From Rhodospirillales bacterium (lineage in GTDB: Bacteria; Pseudomonadota; Alphaproteobacteria; Rhodospirillales; Casp-alpha2): 5,374 nt of DNA. Below the pieces are notes generated by a model. It worked only from the letters and a program-made list of their open reading frames with translations. It was not told the origin of the DNA and made no database searches. The stretch spans positions 1-5,374 of the forward strand of contig JANRAT010000174.1 in assembly GCA_030727885.1 (NCBI GenBank). Direction: 5' to 3'. The translations under genes and the position numbers were made by a program. Shown here in pieces: positions 1 through 5,374 of this stretch (within the stretch, counting starts at the first letter, position 1; each line of letters opens with the position of its first letter).

Positions 1-1176
1 GTATTGCAGTAATCCCGAGGCCCCCGAGAAGGCCGGTCCGGCAACCGCTTCGGCCAGACCTTCGACCGGGCGCGGACTGGCTGTCCGCACATGATGGGCA
101 AAGGTCTGTGAGGCCATTTCGGAAATGCCGGTCAATTGCGAGGTTCCGCCTGTCAGCACCACCCTTCCGGCAAGCTGGGCGAACCCGGCCTTTTCGAGCC
201 GCTCACGCGCCAGATCGAGGATCTCCTCTACCCGGGGCCGGATGATCCCGACCAGCATCGAGCGCGGCACCTGAATGGTCCCGGTTTCGTCGTCCTCGCC
301 AACCAGCGGCACCTGAATAACCTCACCGTCGTCAGAAGCAGACGGCAGGCAGGTGCCATAAAGATTTTTCATCCGCTCGGCGTGACCGAACGGCGTCGAC
401 AGACCGCGCGCGATATCATTGGTGATATGATTGCCGCCGACCGGAATGATGTCGGTGTGCACAAGCTCGCCGTCAAAGAACAAGGCAATGCCGGTGGTGC
501 CGCCGCCGATATCGATGCACGCCGCACCCATTTTTTTCTCGTCTTCGACCAGACAGGCAAGCGCCGAAGCAAACGGCGATACGACCATCGCATCAACATC
601 CAGATGACATCTCTCGACAACCGCCTGCAGATTCCGCAAAGGTGCCGAAGCGGCTGTCACCACATGCACGTTGACGCCCAGCACCTGACCGAACATGCCG
701 ATCGGGTCACGCACGCCGCGATTGCCGTCAACGGAGAATCCGACCGGTAACTTGTGGATGATCTCGCGATCGTCGGGCATATCCTTGAGCAACACCGCCG
801 GGTCCATCAGACGGCGCATGTCCTGTTCATTGATTCCGTGGCCACCGATGGAAACCTCGCAGGCAACCAGTCTGGATTGCGGCTTGCCGGCCGAGATGTT
901 GATCACGACCCGGTCAATGTTATCGCCGGCCATCTGCTCGGCTCTCTCGACAGCGGCGCGAATGGCATGTTCGGCGGCATCCATATCAACAATCACGCCA
1001 TTGCGGATACCGTGCGACTGATGCGTGCCGATGCCGACGACGCGAGGGCCAGGGGCACCATAAGGGCCGCGCTCGACGTTCGGCTTGGCGATCAGGCAGC
1101 AGATTTTGGTCGTGCCGATATCCAGCACGGCAACAAATCCCGATCTCGGTTTCAACGATGAGCCATTTCTTTTCAT
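1..1176 (-). CDS. ftsA: Cell division protein FtsA, 3'-truncated by the window edge
   Basis: FtsA is an actin-like ATP-binding protein that anchors FtsZ filaments to the inner membrane and recruits later divisome proteins. I translated 392 codons from ATG 1176-1174 to the left edge without a stop. Actin-fold signatures are in order: phosphate-1 DIGTTK at residues 19-24, phosphate-2 DIGGGTTG at 222-229, and an adenosine-type motif VVLTGGTSQLTG at 339-350. The FtsA-typical HKLP (141-144) and DPIGM (157-161) lie in the SHS2/1C region. A short basic stretch precedes the core. Alphaproteobacterial FtsA proteins are usually about 420-440 residues, so roughly 30-50 are missing, including the C-terminal amphipathic membrane-targeting helix. 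The start has an AGGA 10 nt upstream, and no other good start is nearby. It follows ftsQ after 41 nt; ftsZ is expected next but lies outside the window. Confidence 0.97.
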   Translation of the reverse strand, partial: MKRNGSSLKPRSGFVAVLDIGTTKICCLIAKPNVERGPYGAPGPRVVGIGTHQSHGIRNGVIVDMDAAEHAIRAAVERAEQMAGDNIDRVVINISAGKPQSRLVACEVSIGGHGINEQDMRRLMDPAVLLKDMPDDREIIHKLPVGFSVDGNRGVRDPIGMFGQVLGVNVHVVTAASAPLRNLQAVVERCHLDVDAMVVSPFASALACLVEDEKKMGAACIDIGGGTTGIALFFDGELVHTDIIPVGGNHITNDIARGLSTPFGHAERMKNLYGTCLPSASDDGEVIQVPLVGEDDETGTIQVPRSMLVGIIRPRVEEILDLARERLEKAGFAQLAGRVVLTGGTSQLTGISEMASQTFAHHVRTASPRPVEGLAEAVAGPAFSGASGLLQY

Positions 1177-1186
1177 TCTTGTCGGT

Positions 1187-1190
1187 TCCT
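1187..1190 (-). promoter_or_regulatory. Ribosome binding site of ftsA
   Basis: The minus strand reads AGGA here, followed by a 10-nt spacer to ATG 1176-1174. It is a modest Shine-Dalgarno match, but the ftsA frame stays open upstream into ftsQ and offers no other ATG or GTG close by, so this site supports the chosen start. Confidence 0.6.
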
Positions 1191-1217
1191 GCTTTTCGTT
1201 CCCGTCATGCCGCTCAC

Positions 1218-2063
1218 TCAGGTTTCCTGGCCGGAGCCCTTGGGCCCGGTCTTGACGATCAGCCGATCCGGTATCCGCAGATCGAGGACGGTTACATTCT
1301 TGTCGAGGACTTGATGGTTCTTGTGATAGGTCGCGAGGCGCGCCCAGGCACCCTGTGCATCGTCCTCCGGCAGCCTGACGTCGATGTCGCCTTTGAGATG
1401 CACATTCCAGCGCCGTCCACCGACCCACGTCGCTGCCTTGACCTGCGCCATCAGGACCGGCTCGGTGCCGATCAGCGCGATCAGGGCTGACGCCTGCGTT
1501 TCAGCACCGTCGCCAACGACCACCAGCAGATCGCCATAAGCTTCAAGATTGTCGCTGAGTATGACTTTTCCCTCGGCGTCGATCAGATGCAGTTTTTTGT
1601 CCTGCTGCCACAGGGCCAGCGGTTCGCGCTCGACGATGCTGACGAGAATGGTGTCGGGCAACATGCGCTCGACGGTCGAGGCGCGGACCCACGGCAAAGT
1701 TTCCAGTCGCTTCTTCGCGTCGAGAATATCAAACGCCAGGATCGGTGCGCCGCGTGAAATATTCAGTGCCTTGATCAACACGTCGCGGTCCGTCTGCTGA
1801 CGCCCCGAAACCATCACTTCCTGAACCCTGAAGCCCATGGATGCGGTCAGCGAAATGCCGGACCAGCGCGCCTTTTCATAAGCACGCTCGGCAGCCCCGG
1901 TAGAGACCGCCCACCAGCCACCACCGGCAACGGTCCCCATGATCACAGCCGCCAGCAGCGGTATGAACCGGCTTTGACGCCAAAGCGGGCGGACACGCGG
2001 ACGCGGCTGCGGGCGCGCGTTCTGCCGCTCCGTCTTTGCCTTGTTCTTGCGCGCAAACATCAT
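1218..2063 (-). CDS. ftsQ: Cell division protein FtsQ
   Basis: FtsQ is a bitopic inner-membrane divisome protein whose periplasmic part binds FtsB/FtsL and links early to late division proteins. The 281-residue product has three expected parts. A cytoplasmic tail rich in Arg, Lys and Pro covers residues 1-32. One membrane segment spans about 33-53, Gly/Ala-rich and ending in a Trp pair. A periplasmic POTRA domain spans about 78-147, with the hallmark LPWV (123-126) and a strand ending in VEREPLALW (144-152), followed by the FtsQ beta domain. Length is normal for the family. I chose ATG 2063-2061 because it overlaps the ddl TGA as ATGA and has GGAG 8 nt upstream. A GTG at 2072 would start inside that Shine-Dalgarno. 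A second ATG follows immediately at 2060-2058. The stop is TGA 1220-1218. Confidence 0.96.
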   Translation of the reverse strand: MMFARKNKAKTERQNARPQPRPRVRPLWRQSRFIPLLAAVIMGTVAGGGWWAVSTGAAERAYEKARWSGISLTASMGFRVQEVMVSGRQQTDRDVLIKALNISRGAPILAFDILDAKKRLETLPWVRASTVERMLPDTILVSIVEREPLALWQQDKKLHLIDAEGKVILSDNLEAYGDLLVVVGDGAETQASALIALIGTEPVLMAQVKAATWVGGRRWNVHLKGDIDVRLPEDDAQGAWARLATYHKNHQVLDKNVTVLDLRIPDRLIVKTGPKGSGQET

Positions 2064-2965
2064 GCATCGCACTCCGCGTTATCGACCATCCAGGTCACCA
2101 GTTCGGGGAAGGATATCCCGACAAACTCAGCTTGCTCGGGCACCAGAGACGTCGCCGTCATGCCGGGTTGGGTGTTTACTTCCAGGATATACAATGTCTT
2201 GCCGTCATATCTGAAGTCAGCCCTGGAAACGCCCCGGCAACCAAGAGTGCGATGTGCAAGCAGTGCATAGTCGAGACAGGCATCGAAAATCTCCTGGTTT
2301 ACGTCGGCGGGAATCGTGTGCTTCGAACCCCCGGTCTTATATTTAGCGTCGTAATCGTAAAAATTTCGTTCCGTTGTGATATCTGTGACAGATAAAGCGC
2401 GATCGCCCATCACCGCGACGGTGAATTCCCGACCTTCGATGAACTCTTCAACCATCACCCGATCACCGTGTGGCCAGCCTGTGCCCTCGAAGCTGTGCGC
2501 ATTGTCACCGACCCTGACGATATGCACGCCGACGCTGGAACCTTCATTGCAGGGTTTGATGACATAAGGTCTGGGCATCGGATCGGCGGCGCGTATTTCC
2601 GCTTCGGTGGCGACGATGTGCTTCGCCACCGGAATCCCGGCGGCTTCAAACATGCGTTTCGCCGTCGGCTTGTCCATCGCCATGGACGAGGCCATCAGTC
2701 CGGAATGGGTATAGGGAATGCCCAGTATATTCAGCAGGCCCTGCACGCATCCGTCTTCGCCGAAGCGGCCATGCAAGGCGTTGAATACCGCATCAGGCTT
2801 CGGATACAGCCGGGTGATCAGGGCTCCCATATCGCGCTGCACGTCAATCGGCGTGACGTCAAAGCCGGCCTGCTTCAGGGCTTTGGTACAGGCCGCACCG
2901 GTTGCCAGCGAAACCTCGCGCTCGGCTGACCAGCCGCCCATCAATACAGCTACGTGTCTTGTCAT
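2060..2965 (-). CDS. ddl: D-alanine--D-alanine ligase
   Basis: This cytoplasmic ATP-grasp ligase joins two D-alanines to make the dipeptide that MurF adds to the peptidoglycan precursor. The product is 301 residues, normal for the DdlB type found in dcw clusters. Visible signatures are GGWSAEREVSL (10-20) with the substrate Glu at 15, HGRFGEDG (65-72), KP at 137-138, and the EGSSVG loop (141-146). The omega-loop YDYDAKY (203-209) has Lys208 and Tyr209, matching E. coli DdlB Lys215 and Tyr216. Arg248, Asp250, Glu262 and Asn264 match the E. coli Arg255 and Mg-binding Asp257, Glu270 and Asn272. The retained Tyr fits D-Ala-D-Ala rather than D-Ala-D-lactate specificity. ATG 2965-2963 overlaps the murB stop as ATGA, with a weak AGGG 9 nt upstream. 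The stop TGA 2062-2060 overlaps the ftsQ start. Confidence 0.98.
   Translation of the reverse strand: MTRHVAVLMGGWSAEREVSLATGAACTKALKQAGFDVTPIDVQRDMGALITRLYPKPDAVFNALHGRFGEDGCVQGLLNILGIPYTHSGLMASSMAMDKPTAKRMFEAAGIPVAKHIVATEAEIRAADPMPRPYVIKPCNEGSSVGVHIVRVGDNAHSFEGTGWPHGDRVMVEEFIEGREFTVAVMGDRALSVTDITTERNFYDYDAKYKTGGSKHTIPADVNQEIFDACLDYALLAHRTLGCRGVSRADFRYDGKTLYILEVNTQPGMTATSLVPEQAEFVGISFPELVTWMVDNAECDA
2072..2075 (-). promoter_or_regulatory. Ribosome binding site of ftsQ, inside the ddl 3' end
   Basis: The minus strand reads GGAG here, 8 nt before ATG 2063-2061. It decides the start: the in-frame GTG at 2072-2070 overlaps this motif and so could not use it. The site is within the last codons of ddl, as expected for coupled genes. 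Confidence 0.7.
2380..2394. repeat. 15-bp near-perfect inverted repeat inside ddl
   Basis: The plus strand reads TATCTGT-G-ACAGATA, two perfect 7-bp arms around one central base. It lies in a locally AT-rich patch of ddl just before the codons for the omega loop. The symmetry is plain in the sequence. Function is unknown: it may be a chance palindrome within coding sequence, or a protein-binding site. No matching promoter elements are convincing nearby. Confidence 0.35.
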
Positions 2966-3909
2966 GAGCGCATTCCCTTCATTGCAGATTGAGCAGCCAC
3001 ACCCAGGCGACGAATTTCCCAGTGCAGTTCGACGCCAGACGTTTCCAGCACGCGTCGGCGCACCTCTTCACCGAGCTGTTCCAGTTCGGAAGCCGTGGCG
3101 TCGGCGACATTGATCATGAAATTGCAGTGCGCCTCGGAGACCTGGGCCCCACCGATCCTGAGACCGCGGCAACCGGCGGCGTCGATCAGCTCCCACGCCT
3201 TGTAGCCGCTTGGATTCGCAAAAGTTGAGCCGCCGGTCTTTTCGCGCACCGGCTGGGTTGCCTCGCGTTTTTGCTGAATATCTTTGATTCGCGCCAGAAT
3301 TTCCGGGACATCGCCTGGCTCGGCACTGAACACCGCACTGGTAAAGATCAGATCTGCCGGCACCGCGACCTTGCGATAGCCGAAGCCCATCGCTTCGGCG
3401 TGCAGCGTGTGCATGTTGCCGAGCCGATCCACAGCCGTTGCCGTTTCGAATACGTCGCCGATTTCCGCGCCATATGCGCCGGCATTCATCCGCAGCGCGC
3501 CGCCGATGGTGCCCGGAATGCCGATCATGAACTCAAGACCCGCCAGCCCCGCTTCGGCAGCGCGTCTGGCAACATTCATGTCGGCAGCAGCGGCACCGGC
3601 ATGGATACGATTACCCTCAACCTCGATACCGGCAAAAGCCTTGCCGAGGCGTATCACGACGCCCGGAATGCCGCCATCACGGATCAGGATATTCGACGTG
3701 CCACCGATCATGGTGATGTCGATGTCCGCCGGACAGGCCGCAAGAAACGCCCGCAGATCGTCGAGATCAGCCGGCTCAAACAGCACTTCAGCCGGTCCAC
3801 CGACACGGAACCATGTATACCGCGCCAACGGCTCGTCAGCACGGATTCGCCCGCGCACCACGGGCATGTGTTCAATCAGATGAGACACGGTGCGATCAGC
3901 TGCCATCAT
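2962..3909 (-). CDS. murB: UDP-N-acetylenolpyruvoylglucosamine reductase (UDP-MurNAc dehydrogenase)
   Basis: MurB is a cytoplasmic FAD enzyme that uses NADPH to reduce UDP-GlcNAc-enolpyruvate to UDP-MurNAc, the second committed step of peptidoglycan synthesis. The 315-residue product carries TWFRVGG (32-38), the FAD-binding IGGTSNILI (68-76), and the [18 protein letters not shown] block (130-147). Candidate catalytic residues are Arg179 in GFGYR, the proton-donor Ser228 in GGSTF, and Glu298 in HWEIR. A Ser at the donor position and no obvious extra tyrosine-loop insertion fit the type II (S. aureus-like) group usual in alphaproteobacteria. The frame is open back to an ATG at 4068, but those extra residues are the out-of-frame shadow of murC. 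GGGAGG sits 6 nt before ATG 3909-3907, so I start there; the adjacent ATG 3906-3904 is almost as good. It overlaps murC by 14 nt and ddl by 4 nt. Confidence 0.97.
   Translation of the reverse strand: MMAADRTVSHLIEHMPVVRGRIRADEPLARYTWFRVGGPAEVLFEPADLDDLRAFLAACPADIDITMIGGTSNILIRDGGIPGVVIRLGKAFAGIEVEGNRIHAGAAAADMNVARRAAEAGLAGLEFMIGIPGTIGGALRMNAGAYGAEIGDVFETATAVDRLGNMHTLHAEAMGFGYRKVAVPADLIFTSAVFSAEPGDVPEILARIKDIQQKREATQPVREKTGGSTFANPSGYKAWELIDAAGCRGLRIGGAQVSEAHCNFMINVADATASELEQLGEEVRRRVLETSGVELHWEIRRLGVAAQSAMKGMRS
2975..2978 (-). promoter_or_regulatory. Weak ribosome binding site of ddl, inside the murB 3' end
   Basis: The minus strand reads AGGG (within AAGGGAA) 9 nt before ATG 2965-2963. The match is weaker than at murB or ftsQ, so ddl translation probably relies more on coupling through the 4-nt overlap with the murB stop. 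Confidence 0.45.
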
Positions 3910-5335
3910 TTGCAGCCTCCCGCGATTGTGCGCGCAACGCGCTGAGTTGGTCCGGCAGTGCATTGGCCCAGGCGGAAATGCTTCCGGCACCAAGGCAAAC
4001 CACGAAATCGCCGCTGCCGGCCATCTCGCTGATGGTGCCGGCCAGCGCGTCAGGGCCTTCAAGGGCAATCACCGTGCGATGACCGCGCTCGCGCAGACCG
4101 GCAACCAGTGCCGCCTGGTCAATCCCTGCAATCGGCGCCTCGCCGGCCGGATAGACATCGGTAACGATCACCGCGTCAGCGTCGTTGAAGCAGGCACAGA
4201 AGTCCTCGAACAGATCGCGCAGCCGGGTATAGCGATGCGGCTGCACGACGGCGATGACGTGATCCTTGGTCACACCGCGGGCCGCTTTCAGGACCGCCGC
4301 AATCTCGACCGGATGGTGTCCGTAATCATCAATGATGGTGATGCCGTCGACGATGCCGGTCTGCGTGAAGCGACGCTTGACCCCTTTGAACTCCGAAAAC
4401 GTCTTGTTCAGGACCGCATCAGACAGGCCCATCTCGGATGCAATAGAGACCGCTGCCAGTGCGTTCAGCACGTTGTGTGATCCGTACATGGCAAGCTTCA
4501 GACCCTTGATCACCCGGCTCTCACCGGTCTTGCGATTTGAAATGATCACATCGAAGGTTGTTCCGCCGGTTACGCTCGCGACATTCTCGGCGCGCACGTC
4601 GGCCTGCGGGCTGAAGCCGTAGGTAATGATGCGGCGATCCGAAACGCGCGGGATCATCGCCTGCACTTCGGCATGATCGATGCAGAGTGCCGCAAAGCCA
4701 TAGAACGGAATGTTCTCGACAAAATCGACGAAGGCTTTTCTGAGGTTGTCGAAGGTTCCGTAATGATCCAGATGCTCGGGATCGATATTGGTGACAACGG
4801 CAATGGCGGCGGGCAATTTCAGGAAGGTGCCGTCGGACTCGTCAGCCTCGCAGACCATCCATTCGCCATCGCCCAACCGCGCATTGCTGCCCCAGGCATT
4901 GATGATGCCGCCATTGATCACGGTCGGATCCATGTCGGCGGCTTCCAGCATCGCCGCAATCAGCGATGTCGTCGTTGTTTTGCCGTGCGTGCCGCCGATG
5001 GCAATGGACCATTTCAGGCGCATCAGCTCGCCCAGCATCTCGGCGCGCCGGACCACAGGAATCAGTTTTTCGCGGGCAGCCTGGACTTCCGGATTGCCGC
5101 TTTTGACCGCCGAAGAAATCACGATCACCGACGCATCGGTGATGTTTTCCGCGGCATGGCCGATATCGACGTGAATGCCGAGATCGCGCAGCCGTTTGAC
5201 GTTGGCGCTTTCGGCAATGTCCGAGCCCTGCACCTCATAGCCCAGGTTATGCAGGATTTCGGCGATGCCGCTCATACCAATGCCGCCGATGCCGACGAAA
5301 TGCAGGGTGCCGATGTTTAACGGGATAGATCTCAT
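3896..5335 (-). CDS. murC: UDP-N-acetylmuramate--L-alanine ligase
   Basis: MurC is the first cytoplasmic Mur ligase; it uses ATP to couple L-alanine to UDP-MurNAc and so begins the stem peptide. The product is 479 residues, within the usual range. The N-terminal UDP-binding Rossmann domain has GIGGIGM at 15-21. The central ATPase domain has the P-loop GTHGKTTT at 115-122, EADESDGTF at 163-171, and [12 protein letters not shown] at 182-193. [12 protein letters not shown] follows at 284-295. The C-terminal domain has VKRRF at 319-323, [10 protein letters not shown] at 336-345, QPHRYTR at 365-371, and [10 protein letters not shown] at 393-402. All key motifs are intact. The start ATG 5335-5333 has AAGGG 7 nt upstream and is the only ATG, GTG or TTG in frame within the window upstream of the P-loop domain's N-terminal motif. 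The stop TGA 3898-3896 lies inside murB. Confidence 0.98.
   Translation of the reverse strand: MRSIPLNIGTLHFVGIGGIGMSGIAEILHNLGYEVQGSDIAESANVKRLRDLGIHVDIGHAAENITDASVIVISSAVKSGNPEVQAAREKLIPVVRRAEMLGELMRLKWSIAIGGTHGKTTTTSLIAAMLEAADMDPTVINGGIINAWGSNARLGDGEWMVCEADESDGTFLKLPAAIAVVTNIDPEHLDHYGTFDNLRKAFVDFVENIPFYGFAALCIDHAEVQAMIPRVSDRRIITYGFSPQADVRAENVASVTGGTTFDVIISNRKTGESRVIKGLKLAMYGSHNVLNALAAVSIASEMGLSDAVLNKTFSEFKGVKRRFTQTGIVDGITIIDDYGHHPVEIAAVLKAARGVTKDHVIAVVQPHRYTRLRDLFEDFCACFNDADAVIVTDVYPAGEAPIAGIDQAALVAGLRERGHRTVIALEGPDALAGTISEMAGSGDFVVCLGAGSISAWANALPDQLSALRAQSREAANDGS
3916..3921 (-). promoter_or_regulatory. Strong ribosome binding site of murB, inside the murC 3' end
   Basis: The minus strand reads GGGAGG, 6 nt before ATG 3909-3907 and 9 nt before the tandem ATG 3906-3904. 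It is the best Shine-Dalgarno match among the five genes here and rules against the far-upstream in-frame ATG at 4068. Confidence 0.8.
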
Positions 5336-5374
5336 GCTGCGGCCCTTTTCGTATTGCCGTTCTCGTTTTTCAAT
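5332..5374 (-). CDS. C-terminal end of an upstream gene, expected to be murG (partial)
   Basis: One minus-strand frame is open from the right edge and ends in TGA 5334-5332, which overlaps the murC ATG as ATGA. The visible residues are [13 protein letters not shown], a hydrophilic basic tail with no diagnostic motif. The same 4-nt overlap occurs at murB/ddl and ddl/ftsQ, which favours this being a real gene end. In alphaproteobacterial dcw clusters murG normally precedes murC, so murG is the inferred identity. An alternative is that the upstream gene ends at the TGA at 5372-5370 in another frame, leaving a short gap. About 14 codons cannot settle this. Confidence 0.4.
   Translation of the reverse strand, partial: LKNENGNTKRAAA
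5343..5347 (-). promoter_or_regulatory. Ribosome binding site of murC
   Basis: The minus strand reads AAGGG followed by a 7-nt spacer to ATG 5335-5333. The upstream in-frame codons to the window edge contain no ATG, GTG or TTG, which supports this start. Confidence 0.6.

Noticed and set aside
136..1161. Plus-strand ORFs opposite ftsA
   Set aside because: They are shadows of the ftsA frame, which carries both phosphate motifs and the adenosine motif on the minus strand.
2060..2072. GTG start for ftsQ at 2072
   Set aside because: The GTG overlaps the GGAG ribosome binding site; ATG 2063 has the correct 8-nt spacing and the ATGA overlap.
3271..3945. Plus-strand ORF of 224 codons opposite murB
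   Set aside because: It is antisense to intact murB, has an Arg/His/Ala-rich composition typical of mirrored GC-biased codons, shows no recognisable domain and has no good ribosome binding site.
630..5063. Scattered GANTC sequences, e.g. at 630, 736, 832, 2311, 3213, 3286, 4836 and 5059
   Set aside because: They fit CcrM methylation sites known in alphaproteobacteria, but they are spread through coding sequence without clustering at any start, so I see no specific signal.
4673..5320. Plus-strand ORF of 215 codons opposite murC
   Set aside because: It lies entirely across the conserved N-terminal half of murC, and its repeated Asp/Gly/Ile/His composition is what the complement of murC codons gives. 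No motif is recognisable.
5317..5320. TTAA as half of a CtrA-type site (TTAA-N7-TTAA) near the murC start
   Set aside because: No second TTAA lies seven bases away on either side, so it is not a CtrA box.

Overview
The window is a contiguous piece of a bacterial dcw (division and cell wall) cluster, with every gene on the minus strand. In transcription order, from high to low coordinates, it holds: the last codons of an upstream gene (probably murG, identity inferred from usual order), murC, murB, ddl, ftsQ, and a 3'-truncated ftsA that runs off the left edge. The GC-rich composition, the order murC-murB-ddl-ftsQ-ftsA and the style of the proteins point to an alphaproteobacterium. These protein traits are a type II-like MurB, a Pro/Arg-rich FtsQ N-terminus and an FtsA beginning with a short basic stretch before DIGTTK. 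The FtsA N-terminus looks more Rhodospirillales-like than Rhizobium/Brucella-like to me, but that placement is an impression, not a computed result.

Layout. 5332-5374: tail of an upstream reading frame whose TGA overlaps the murC ATG. 3896-5335: murC, UDP-MurNAc:L-alanine ligase. 2962-3909: murB, UDP-GlcNAc-enolpyruvate reductase, overlapping murC by 14 nt. 2060-2965: ddl, D-Ala-D-Ala ligase, overlapping murB by 4 nt (ATGA). 1218-2063: ftsQ, overlapping ddl by 4 nt (ATGA). 1177-1217: the only true intergenic gap, 41 nt. 1-1176: first 392 codons of ftsA. There is no gene-free stretch over 300 bases, and I see no tRNA, rRNA, mobile element, CRISPR array or terminator.

How the genes work together. 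MurB completes UDP-MurNAc, MurC adds the first amino acid of the stem peptide, and Ddl makes the D-Ala-D-Ala dipeptide that MurF later adds. These are cytoplasmic precursor steps. FtsQ and FtsA belong to the divisome: FtsA tethers FtsZ to the membrane, and FtsQ is a bitopic scaffold that links to FtsL/FtsB. The tight overlaps indicate one polycistronic message with translational coupling, tying precursor supply to septation.

I read both strands for a hidden system and found none. The plus-strand open frames are antisense shadows of these five genes. The points worth a second look are small: start-codon choices, a mini-ORF bridging the ftsQ-ftsA gap, and a palindrome in an AT-rich patch inside ddl.
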